From: Girardinichthys multiradiatus
Taxonomy: Eukaryota > Chordata > Actinopteri > Cyprinodontiformes > Goodeidae
Reading direction: 5' to 3'
Assembly: GCF_021462225.1 (NCBI RefSeq)
Contig: NC_061800.1
Coordinates: 16,600,749-16,664,748 of the forward strand
Length of the DNA stretch: 64,000 nucleotides
Part shown: in pieces, positions 35,115 to 45,695 of the stretch
Layout: each line of letters opens with the position of its first letter
Position numbering within the stretch: the first letter of the stretch is position 1
Notes under the pieces: generated by a model
The model's input: only the letters and a program-made list of their open reading frames with translations
The model's database searches: none
Told to the model about the DNA's origin: nothing
Made by a program: the position numbers and the translations under genes

Positions 35115-36588
35115 GTGCACTTAAAGTGCGTCATGACATGCAGCGGCGTCTGCTGCTGTGTACGCATGTGCCCTCCTGGGAGGTAATTACCAGAGTAAAT
35201 ACAGTAGAGGCTGTGGCTGCTAATTTATGCCTGATTGTTGACAGTTAGAGTATTGTTTAACACGCACAGAGAGGGCCCTGGGTGCTAATTTTCACGATCC
35301 TACTTATAAGTGTGTAATTGTGAGTTTGAGAGAAAAAAAAGGGACAATTTTCCGCAGCATATTCTTGATTTCTGTGACTAACCTCTAACTTACTGCTGGC
35401 ATCAACATGCAGGTTCACTCTAGAGTTTTAGTACACCTATTATATTTTCTCTCAGTTTTTAGTAGGGCAGGTATGTAAAACTATCAGGAAAAAAAGCTAT
35501 ATATGTAATCTGACTGTGTTTATCGTTTTAATCAGGTTGAGTTGTGTTAAATGTAGAACTTGTGTTCTAATAAGATTTTACTTCTTCTAATGCCTGTCTG
35601 AGGGTTCAGGTTTATGTCTATTGTTTGATTAAGCTTTTATCAGACGGACTAAAAGTCCTATTTAAATGCTTAGTTTTCAGTATTTATATGTAAAATATCT
35701 TTAGTAGAATAACTGACAGAAGCATTTTTCAGTATATGCTGTTGAAAATGGCTAACTGGTTCTCATTCACAACTATACATAGAAATGACTTGTCAGGAAT
35801 AGGTAGGGTTATGACAAGCTGTTCTGTGAAACGAAACCGAACATGAACCAGCTTGGCGGTCAGAACAAACTGTAAGAATGATGGTAGGTGTAAAGGTGAT
35901 TCAGGGGTAAAAGTGTGCGTAACTCAAATTATATCTGAGAGGATTCAAACCAGGGTCTCCAATGCAAAAGCTCTTCAAATTATTCCAAAGCTGGTCTGCC
36001 AGCCTTCTAATGAGGTCTTTGTCGCTGGCTAAGAAAGCATGCACTGAGTGTTGTCAGAAACTTTGCAGCCTGTGCATCACAAAAATCACTATGAACACCT
36101 TTTGCATATGAAGACTTTCTGGAATGCTCAGGATAATTGTATGTGCATTTTTCCATGAATGTAAAATGTAGATTTTGACGAGATTGTGATTATCCTCTGA
36201 TTTTCTGGAATATGTTTAAGTTGATCCTGTAATACATTTACATGTATTTAATGATCCTGTCTGTCTGTGTGCAAAATTCCAAATATTAAACAGCAACTCG
36301 CCATATTTATAAGTTTCAAATTGTTATGGGTTCCTAACAGTTTCCATTTCAAAATTCCAAACTTTTCACAACTCCAATTTTTAAATATCTGATACAATTT
36401 TCAAACCAATTGTTTGACTTATTTAAGTGCACATGTTTGTTATGGTGTAATAACACTTAGAATTATCTCATGATCTCGAAATGAGATCTTAAGCTTGTTT
36501 TTCCATGATAACAGTTTTATATCATCTTGAGATAATGTGAGTTTGAGCTTGTTAGTAGCACTTACAGTTTTTCTGTAAGTCCTGTATA
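35111..36588. other. Unique sequence, no gene seen
   Basis: AT-rich. At 36455-36545 a short set of inverted words appears (ATTATCTCATGATCTCGAAA, TGAGATCTT, CATCTTGAGATAAT), possibly the remains of a small foldback element; I cannot define ends. Confidence 0.35.
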
Positions 36589-36589
36589 T

Positions 36590-36775
36590 TCGCAGGGAAG
36601 CTGGTGCCTATCTCCAGCAGTCTATGGGCGAGAGGCGGGGTACGCCCTAGACAGGTCGTCAGTCCATCACAGGGCAACACAAGACAAACACCCATGCACA
36701 CACCCATTCACACCTAAGCTCAATTTAGAGAGACCAATTAACCTAACAGTCATGTTTTTGGACTGTGGGAGGAGT
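36590..36775 (-). repeat. RTE-tailed dispersed repeat copy
   Basis: GCTGGTGCCTATCTCCAGCA, GTCTATGGGCGAGAGGCGGG, CAGTCCATCACAGGGCAACA and GACCAATTAACCTAACAGTC match the other copies at 28526, 40760 and 44362. It lacks the tailed end here. Confidence 0.8.
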
Positions 36776-36779
36776 CATT

Positions 36780-37958
36780 AATAATTTTCCTCCCTCTTCA
36801 CAGTTGAGCACAACTCTCTGTTTGTCTAGCACTGAAAATTCAAATACAATGCAAAAATGTCTTTGGCTGTGACGTGACTGGATGTTAAAAAGTTCAAGTG
36901 GTGTGACTAGTTTTGCAAGGGACTAAAATGTTCTCCAAAGTTGTTCAAACAGGATTATAGTCGTCTTCTTTAAGAGACTATTTCTCAGTCAGAAAAAAAA
37001 TCCTCAGGCATTACTTCATCTGAAACATTTCTGTGGTCATACAGAAATCTTCATCAACTCACCACAACCACTTCCTATTGACTTTTCTTTTGTCCCTGAA
37101 GAACACGTTTGTTACCAGATAGACTGGCTGCTGCTGTGCGACTTGAAGACTTTCAACGCCTCATGGACACCTCATGAACTCACGAGCATGAGAGGATAAA
37201 GACTTCAGTAAGCACTGCTATGTCTCAGTTTTGTTCAAATTATCTGCAAAAAGTCACTTGAATGGAAGCGCAGACACTGCCACCCAAATTAGCTTTGAAT
37301 GAAGTTAACTCTTGCTCCAGAACTTTTAACGATAGTCGAGGTCTCTTGGAGATATTGGGTATTAATTCATTAATAATAAATACTAATGATCTTTGAAGTG
37401 TTGGACTGTTGGACTTTAGAAGTCCCTAGTGGGTAATGAAGCCAGTGGAAACACCTTTGAGGTACTGGGGGGGCCTGACTGAAGGAGACACTACGAGTCT
37501 TTGTATTAGAGCTGATTGAGCTGGTCTGTGCCCCAGCTTTGTTACAGCCGACCACTTACACGCTCCGAATTCTTCTGAGGAAACTACTGATGAATTTGTT
37601 TAATTGAACGTAAATAATGAATTCCCAAGGAAGAGATTTGGCCCAGTTGTAATTGCCAAAGATCAGAGTCCACAATACAAAAACTTCAAAAAGCCCGAGC
37701 CAGGCGGTCGCACAAGCCGTAACGATGACTTCGAAGAAAAAAGAAAGAGGGGTGATATGTGACGGGAGGGGGGGCAACATAGGAGGAGTAAGAGACAGAG
37801 ATGGAGAAAAGAAGCCGAACTAATGAGGAACAAAGACCTAATGAGTTTCGTGAGGAAAATAAAGTGTTTCCAAAGTCGTCTTTAAACTTAGCAAGATGAA
37901 ATGCGGGAGTCACAGTTGTTTTTGACAGCTCGGGACAAGATAGGCCACAGCTCACAGA
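36780..37958. other. Unique sequence, no gene seen
   Basis: Mixed-composition sequence. Minus-strand frames at 37370-37955 are short, overlapping and domain-free. Confidence 0.35.
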
Positions 37959-37959
37959 G

Positions 37960-38310
37960 AGAGGGGTAATTCCCTATTCCTTTATATTAGCCGCGCTCTC
38001 CCTCTCCGCAATCTCTGCTGGGAGCCGGCTCATCCCTCTCTCCACTTCCCGACATTGATTCTTGAATTAGACTGTTTTATTGAATAATTAATAGGCCTTT
38101 TCCCATGATTGATGATTTGCATGGCTTGAATATTAGCTTTTCAATCAAACCCAGCTTGTTCTAATGTATCCATATTGAAAACATGTCAAACACTGTTTAC
38201 CCACTTTGTGCGCAATGTTGTCTTAAGTTCTGGCTGCTGAGGCCTCACAGTGCTCAGTGGTGGGGATTGGCCTTGTCGAGCACTTGCTCAGAGCTCATTA
38301 CAAGGCCCTG
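37960..38310. promoter_or_regulatory. Candidate conserved non-coding island
   Basis: Contains TTGAATTAGACTGTTTTATT, GAATAATTAATAGGCC, CATGATTGATGATTTGCATG (octamer-like ATTTGCAT) and GAATATTAGCTTTTCAATCA in unique sequence. Among the unique blocks it has the strongest enhancer-like look. Unverified. Confidence 0.3.
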
Positions 38311-39620
38311 GAGCTCTGACACTCACTAAATATGCATACATGCACATGCATTCATATACAATTGGCTGAGCATGCCAATACACAAATTCACACATGAAAC
38401 CACAAATTATTTTCATCTTACATGTAATCATACAAAAGGCATACCTGCCTATTTAGTCACGTAAAAAAACACAACAACAATTCCTTACAGATATCTCTGC
38501 ACTGGAAATCCACAGTTCCCCTTAGGAGCCTGTCTTAAAGTTCCAGTAGCCTTACTTTGACTGGCAGCATTGCCAGACTGGGAATAGATTGTCACGCATA
38601 TCGCGTCTAACTTCTCAGTGCTATATCACAGAGAGAACACATCAGAGTTGGGAGAGACACATGCATTAAGATTCCCTTTTAATTTGACTGGGATTGAAGT
38701 TGAGTGCTAAATTTACGCCATCATTTCCCTGCACATGCTCGCCCTCCCCCCTCCCCTCCCCATCCCATCCCAGCCAAGCTTGTTTTTTGTTTGTTTCACT
38801 CATTTATTTATTTCCCCGCCTTACTTATTCATTCATTCCGAGAGTCCGATTTTCTGAGTGTGTCAGAGCATCGCTCGGCGCATGAAAGCACTTTGCCTGG
38901 CGTTGTGTCTGCTGTGTTTAGACAGTTCCAAACATGTGCACGGTTAAATAATTTACAGCAAAGCTGACTAATGACAGGCACTGATCATGTCGAGACGAGG
39001 AGGCCTGGGTGACTGCTGATCAGGGAGAGAGGCTGTCTCTGCTCCTAACGCTCATTGATGCATCTTTTTTCTTGTGCGTTGTGGATTTGCTCAAGTTGAG
39101 GATGCTGGAAACATTTTTGTATTATTATGGAAAATTATACACATATCTATTTATTTACAAAGCATGTTTTTAGTATTTCTATAGACACGCTCTATCCACT
39201 AGTATGGAGTAGAGAGATCCGTCCCAGGACAGCTGTAGGAAATTGATTGTGAGTTTCATTCATCACTTGGGTTTTGTGTGTGACAGTTCATTCATTGTGC
39301 ATTCTAGAAAGCTACGAGCTCCGCATACTTAAAACTCCCTAGATGCTTTATTGGAAAAATGCACATGAACCTGAGTGCTCTACATAATTTGTGTTCTGTT
39401 GGTATACTCTTTTTCTGTATGATGCATGATGATTACAACTACTGCATTTAATATTCACTTGTTTAGTTTTTTTTTTTAAATATAAATGTTTTTGTTATTG
39501 TCAAACGAAAAAAAGAAGAGAATATCATACACTAAATTTTACTTTTTAAAAACACCAAATTCACAGTCAAGGCTTGTCTTTTATTAAATAACTGGTCTTC
39601 AGTTTAAAAGCCCACAAAAA
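38311..39620. other. Unique sequence, no gene seen
   Basis: CT-rich at 38740-38820. No gene or repeat is recognised. Confidence 0.35.
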
Positions 39621-39624
39621 GAGA

Positions 39625-40440
39625 GGAACCACATGTAGTCATGTAAAAAATTAGGATACCCAATGACACTACGTGTTTTTTGACATATTTGGTGAATTTT
39701 GAATATAAATTTGACTGGGGGAATGTCAATTAATATAACTTAACATTTAAAAGAAAATCATTTGAAACTTTTTGTAAAATATACTTTAAAATGCACTTTC
39801 TGAGACATGTAGAAAGACGATTGCAGCAGCTCGTAAGGGAGTTTAAAAGTCTCAAAAGAATTTGAAATCAGCCATTACACTGCATGGAAAAAAGGCAAGC
39901 ATTCAAAGCAACTACCTACATTCCCAGGTCTGGCTGTCTATTCAAGTTCACCCAAAGAGCAGACTGCAAGATGCTATGAGAATTTTCCAAAAACCCCTAA
40001 AATGTTATAACGGTACCTACAGGAGGCTTTGCTACTGTTGATGTAAATGTACTTGCCTCTACAATCAGAAAGAAGCTGTACATGTATAGGTCTGCAAGAA
40101 GGAAAGCTTTACTCTCTAGGAAAAACAAGAGGGATAAACAAAGGCCAGAGAGATTGTAGACAGCGACCAATGTTTCTGACATGATGTCATTTGAACAGAT
40201 TGATTTTAAAATTGTATTATATGGACACCAGCACAAAGGAAATGCTTGGCCTAAACCAAATAGAGCATTCCAGGAAAGAACCTTTCCTCCTACCAACCTT
40301 CTTGCATGGAGGTGGAAGTGTCATGGTTTGGGAATGCTTTGCTGCAGCAGCTACTGGCCAGCTCACCATCATAGAACATGCCATGAATTCTATCAGAGGG
40401 TGCTTGAGGAAAATGTGATGGGGTGTGATTAGTATGACAC
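39625..40440 (+). pseudogene. Degenerate Tc1-like transposon fragment
   Basis: Left-terminus-like AAAAAATTAGGATACCCAAT (39644-39663). Then transposase debris: ATGCTATGAGAATTTTCCAA with AAAACCCCTAAAATG, CTTTGCTACTGTTGATGTAA, CCTCTACAATCAGAAAGAAG (linker between HTH and DDE domains). Then the glycine-rich block HGGGSVMVWECFAAAATGQ (40309-40365). The part carrying the second Asp and the Glu is missing: the copy stops near 40440, where another repeat begins. Confidence 0.75.
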
Positions 40441-40745
40441 AATTCAGTGCAGTTCATTGTCCTAGCACCAGTTTATAACAAATGTCATCTTAAGGCACAT
40501 CATAAGACAAAGCGATCCAATTCATATTCAGAGATATAGTATGTAATTCTGTCTAAATGCAATTCATATTAATACAGTATAGTCCATTTAATTCTCAAAT
40601 AATCCAATCATATAGTCAGATTCAAATCCAGTTAAATACAGTCCATTTCAATCTAAATTAGAATAAAAACAGTCAAATTGGTAAAAAGTGATTTAAGGAA
40701 AGACATAAATAAGTTTATCTTAAACCCAAACCTAGAAATAAAATC
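40441..40745 (-). repeat. LINE 3'-end-like remnant
   Basis: CAATTCAGTGCAGTTCATTG, GCACCAGTTTATAACAAATG and TCATCTTAAGGCACATC read like a decayed L2-type 3' end on the minus strand (compare 49996-50055). It is followed by AATCCAATCATATAGTCAGA-type sequence common in fish LINE 3' UTRs. No frame. Confidence 0.4.
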
Positions 40746-40759
40746 TGATGATAGATTTA

Positions 40760-40985
40760 GTCAGTCAGTCAGTCATTTTCTACCGCTTATTCCATAGTGG
40801 GTCGCGGGGGAGCTGGTGCCTATCTCCAGCAGTCTATGGGCGGGAGGCGGGGTACAACCTGGACAGGTCGCCAGTCCATCGCAGGGCAACACACAAACAA
40901 CCACGCACACACTCATTCATACACCTAAGGGCAATTTAGAGAGACCAATTAACCTAACAGGCATGTCTTTGGACTGTGGGAGTAA
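40760..40985 (-). repeat. RTE-tailed dispersed repeat with (CTGA)n tail
   Basis: On the minus strand this ends ATAAGCGGTAGAAAATGACT followed by GACTGACTGA (plus-strand TCAG repeats from 40760). The body has GGTCGCGGGGGAGCTGGTGC, GGCGGGAGGCGGGGTACAAC and CAATTTAGAGAGACCAATTA. The end motif is nearly the RTE terminal motif. Confidence 0.82.
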
Positions 40986-41035
40986 CAAAAACAGGTGTGA
41001 GGAGATCCAGACATAAAGCATGGACAAAAACAGGT

Positions 41036-41151
41036 TAAGGCAAGGCAAGGCAAGGCAAGGAAAGGCAAAGCAAGGCAAGGCAAGGCAAGGCAAGGCAAGG
41101 CAAGGCAAGGAAAAGCAAGGCAAGGCAAGGCAAGGAAAGGCAAGGCAAGGA
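41036..41151. repeat. AAGGC pentanucleotide array
   Basis: About 23 tandem units of AAGGC with a few variant units (AAGGA, AAAGC). It abuts the preceding dispersed repeat and an LTR-like repeat. An 80-codon frame through it is an artefact of the repeat. Confidence 0.97.
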
Positions 41152-41159
41152 CAGAGACA

Positions 41160-41529
41160 GTCAATGACATGGACAGGCTTGGCATGGCAAAACAGGGTAC
41201 TCCAGCACAGAGTAAACAGAACAGCATGGCACAGGTATAAACAAAGTAACTGTTTGGCATGAAACTGGTGGATTGGATCGATCAAGCTGATTATGGTGGC
41301 AGTGGCTGCGAATAAAAACCAAAACATAATTGGAACTAGACAGGAATACAAGCATACAATAAAACCAAAGGACAAATCTTGCAGAAGCAACCGAACTAAC
41401 ATGCACCATAAACAGAATAAGTAAGAAAGTAAACCTAAAAGAATGAACCAATGCACTGCCTGGAAAAATAAACATTAATGATCAGAGACAAGACCCACAA
41501 ACAAAACTGAAACACCTCCAATCATGACA
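41160..41529 (-). repeat. LTR-like repeat, family copy B
   Basis: On the minus strand it begins TGTCATGATTGGAGGTGTTT; the solo LTR at 63005-63792 also begins with TCATGATT on its minus strand. The body aligns with 25590-26045. No coding frame. The far end is lost next to the AAGGC array. Confidence 0.4.
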
Positions 41530-41534
41530 AAACT

Positions 41535-41950
41535 TTATTGTTTTCTGGCAAATATTCACTCATTTTAAATTTAATGCTTGCAACGCATTCCAAAAAAGCT
41601 GGGACCTGTCCATGTTCTGTAACACAGAACATGAACAACAATAGGCTGGGAAAGTTGAGGACTGCTCAAAAAACACCTGTTTGTAACATCCCACAGGTGA
41701 ACAGGTTAATTGGAAACATGTGAGTGTCATGATTGTGTATAAAATGAGCATCCCCAAACAACTGCATGAGCCAATAGTCCAACAGTTTAAGAATGTTTCT
41801 CAACGTGCAATTGCAAAGAATTTAGGGATTTTATCATTTACACTCGATAATATCATCAAAAGATCCAGAGAATCTGGAGAAATGAAAAAAATCATTGATG
41901 TTTTTCAATGATGCCTATAATTTAAAACATTTTGAATGTGTAAAACCTCT
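41535..41950 (+). pseudogene. Tc1-like element 5' fragment with HTH remnant
   Basis: Contains CATTCCAAAAAAGCTGGGAC (41588-41607), then TTAATTGGAAACATGTGAGT and TGTGTATAAAATGAGCATCC. A short open frame follows with QQFKNVSQRAIAKNLGILS and NIIKRSRESGEM, the helix-turn-helix region of a transposase. This is the start of a known fish Tc1-like group; the DDE part is absent. Confidence 0.6.
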
Positions 41951-44360
41951 GGTTAAATTCCATTGAATTAATATTTGGTTTAGTGGGTGTACTTACTTTA
42001 AATTTCCAGTTCAATATCTAGTAGTATCTGTTAAAACAGGGTAAACAAATTTTAGATGCTTGCAAAAAACTGTACAGTTTAAAAAAACAAAAATCTTTCC
42101 CCTTCTATTAATTTTTGATGAAATAAGTGCTATTTTTTCAATAGATTACTTCAGTCTAGTTGAGAGAAAATGCAACATAAGAGGGAAACACAATCTTATA
42201 GAAGCAGCCAATTAACAACAAAGACATTTTATAAATCCAAACCAATAGTAACAAAAACACATATAGCACAATAACAACATTCCCATCCTCAGCTCCTCTC
42301 ACTATAAAGGCACCTTGAAGAAGAGGGCTGGTCCCTGGGGCTTACAGAGTATCTGATCTATTATGCAAAAAATCATTAGGCTAAATTAAAAAGCTGTTTG
42401 AGGGTAACCAGATCCTTTAATGAGGTCAGCGAGCAGAAGAGTAACATTAAAACACAACCTCAGAACAGAAACACAAGACAAGAAGAGATGCAAGCCATTG
42501 ATTATCAATCATCCAGGTCATTATCTTACAGACTCTCTCTCTTTGTCCCGCACACATGCACACACAGTTAAAGGCTCATTCTCCCTGCATCTTTATTTAT
42601 CAGACAGGTAAGCATTTTATTGTTATAGTAATCATACCTTTAAGCTTTCCCACAGCTTCACTGGTCAGTCTGTGATGGATGCAGTAATCAAAGCAGATTC
42701 AGCGTCTCCTCGATGAAGGGGTGTTTGCATTTAGGTGGGCGTGTGAGTGTTCAGGTTCATCTGACAGTCTTTGCAGAGAAGACATCAGCTTATTTGGCGT
42801 GGTGGAGCGCCACTGTTTACTTAATTGGCCGTGTTGAATTTCAAGCAGGCCGCAGATCTAAAAATACAACCAAAATTATGTTAAGTTGACAAGATATAGT
42901 AAAAGCTGACAATTATGGTAATACAGCTCAGTTTTGATAAAGACATACACTATCATGGGTCTGGCATGTGTCCAAATGCTACACATTAGTGGTAACAGTG
43001 TGGGAGATGGATTTGTGTAATTTTCTTTCTGTGTGCAAAATAACTATAACAGAAAGTTCCTTTACATTGATTTGTAAACACTGTATACACTGTATCCTAT
43101 TGTTAGGAAATATGTAACATGTATTTGTAGAGTGAACGTTTCCTGTTTTAAGTCTTCTTGTTAATAACATTTGAAATTTCCTCTGGCATGCTGGATACCA
43201 AGTTCTGGGTCAAATCCCGACTGATAGTGACCAATCATTGCCTTTTCAGTGCTTTGGGTCAATCACTGTTTATTTGATTCTGCTTATGCACCTACATTCG
43301 AAGAATTGGCAACACGTTGTATGCGGGCGGGGGGGAAGGCCGCTTCTTTGGATGAGAAGCAAGGATGCTTTACTGTTGGTACACCACAGACTCATGGTTT
43401 TGCTCATCTTTTCCCTTCAAACAAATGATTTTTAAGACGTTTCAAACAACTTGAAGGACGATTTGTTAGAGCAGAGGTTTTCAAACTTTCTATGTACCTC
43501 TAACTTGACTGAGAAAGATATAACCCCTGAAAGCATAGACCATTGACTTTTGCTTAGTGCTTAGGCCTGATTCATTTTTTGTCCAGTTTACGTTTGAACT
43601 CAGCATGGGAATTTACATCCTAAAAAATAAAGGTCTGAACACTTCTTGCACCTGTATTCATAATATTTTTGGGTCAGCTGGACCATAGTTTTCTACTAAG
43701 ATGTCTTAACTGAGAAGATCAAAAATAAAAAGATAACCATTTAGAAATAACCCAAATAGATTTCTTAACAAAGAAACACACTCATGAAATGATAGTTTAA
43801 AGTCCTTCTCTTTCAGTGCATATAGTACGTAACAAATCACAGTGAGGCTCATAGTGCCTCCAGTAAGACGGGATAAATAGTTTAGGATTGACCAAAGTTT
43901 TCCCTGGCGGTATGGATAACAGTTATGGCTTATCTGGAAAGTTATGCTGTGCAAACTAAAGGAGCGGCACCTTCACTAAAATTAAAGTAAATATTTAATT
44001 TAATTAAACTAAAGTGCAATTAGCTTGGGAAGTGGCAAGAGTTACAAGTCTGGTAAGCGACAGACTGCAGGCTAGCTATCCATGCCAATAGCCTGGCTCT
44101 ATACTCCATAAAGAGCAGAATAGCATTAAAATGCTAATAGTCTGTGCAAAGAGTATAAAATCTACTAGAAATGTCAGCATGTTTAGCTAACACTAACTTA
44201 ACATTTATCTCACTACTTGTGACTGAAGTATAACTTATTTCTAGATTTTAAAATATATTTAATTGAAATAATTTATTTGTAAATCATTGTCATCAGTACC
44301 TGAAACAGCTGACTGTCATTTTAAACAATGACTGTCAACAAAAACAACAACAACAATGAA
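41951..44360. other. Unique sequence, no gene seen
   Basis: AT-rich single-copy-type sequence. The block near 42770-42860 (CTTAATTGGCCGTGTTGAAT) could be a small conserved island. GCAGAGGTTTTCAAACTTTC at 43473-43492 recalls the end of some DNA transposons, but nothing more supports that. Confidence 0.35.
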
Positions 44361-44361
44361 T

Positions 44362-44478
44362 TTCGTCCTGTCCAGGATGTACCCTGCCTCTCGCCCATAG
44401 ACTGCTGGAGATAGGCACCAGCTTCCCCATGACCCAATATGGAATAAGCGGTAGAAAATGACTGACTGACTGAATTTC
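44362..44478 (+). repeat. RTE-tailed dispersed repeat with (CTGA)n tail
   Basis: Plus-strand copy of the family: TCGCCCATAGACTGCTGGAG, ATGGAATAAGCGGTAGAAAA, then TGACTGACTGACTGAA. It is truncated to the last ~115 bp. It shares the tail type with 40760-40985. Confidence 0.82.
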
Positions 44479-44479
44479 G

Positions 44480-45690
44480 TGGAGACATTAATATGACCGT
44501 AATGATCAAGATTAAATAATTTTGCAGTAGTAGGAATAATTGTTTCTTTTCTGTTGTAAATAAAAACAATTAGATCATGTTGGATATTTTTTTCATAAAT
44601 TATGTGTACACAGGTCATGAAATCTTGATATTTATTATGCTTTCAGAATTGCATATCGAAAAAGAAGTTTACATCCCTCATATTGATTTTAGGAGGTTTT
44701 GAGAGTGATTGGTCTGTGAACTTTAAAATTATTTATTGAAGCTTAACTTTAATCCAAATATTTCACAAAGAGTTTTGTGGCATGACATTTTGATCCTAAC
44801 ATAGCTGAAAAGAAAGTCTTCATCTTCTATTATGCAAGTCACGTCTTAACTCCTCTAATTTCTTATCTGTGCGTATATCTGATTGATTTCTGTGTGTGTG
44901 TTTAGAAAGTTTATTAAAACCCAAAATAGCTACCTGGCGATGTAACCAATCAATCACTCGTGCCCCCTCTGACCTCATGATCGGTCTTCTCTCCTTTCCA
45001 CCCCTCTCCCTTCCATCCGCCTGACTGCCTGTCTCTATTTTCTCATTCGGTATCATCTCCACATCACCTGGTAGTGCTCTGGGGAAGGTTTGTGCATGTC
45101 TGTCTGCATCAGTCAACCCCTTGACCTCAGGGGAGCTGTGTGAGAGGTCTCAGTCTGGGCCTATGTCAAATGGGACGGTTGGCACGACTCAGTCGCATGC
45201 AATTACAGAGGCTATGTTTGGTGCTGTCAGTGCACAAAACAGAGGTCCCGGGTGAAGGCAGGAACTTTAAATAATGGAGGATTTGGCACTCACCAGCAAG
45301 CGAGAGCCTTTAGATGCACGTAGCTGTCCTGGCCATGATTGAATCTCACCTGCAAGAAGCGTTGTGCCAGTTGCTGCGTTTAGAGCAGGTTATTATTATG
45401 TTACTCAAAGGTCTCTGTCACTGGCAACTGTCAGCCGTAGAGGCAGTGAGACAGAGCAGGCCATCATGGCTGAAATACCTAAAAGGACATGCAGCCTTCA
45501 GTTCATAGGCTGCAATGCTGTGGGAGCAACAGTTGTCAGCTGATCTAAGGACAGTTAATAGAACACTTGCTCAATGCTTTGGTAACATGTGATCCTCTTT
45601 CTGTCTCATGATTGCCTGTAAAGGCGTTAGTGATGCAACCTTCCACCAACAACCCATGTAGTTTACTTTCGAACCAAGATTTGTTTCTAC
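44480..45690. other. Unique sequence, no gene seen
   Basis: No recognisable gene. A mixed-composition block at 45120-45480 has CG-containing words and short frames only. Confidence 0.35.
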
Positions 45691-45695
45691 AAATA

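Noticed and set aside
35000..35250. Several overlapping frames rich in HT or CV repeats
   Set aside because: Translations of the (CA)n microsatellite.
41036..41151. CRISPR-like array
   Set aside because: Simple 5-bp tandem repeat without spacers, in vertebrate-type DNA.
41020..41262. Plus-strand and overlapping minus-strand frames through 41 kb
   Set aside because: Produced by the AAGGC array; a 5-base repeat stays open in several frames.
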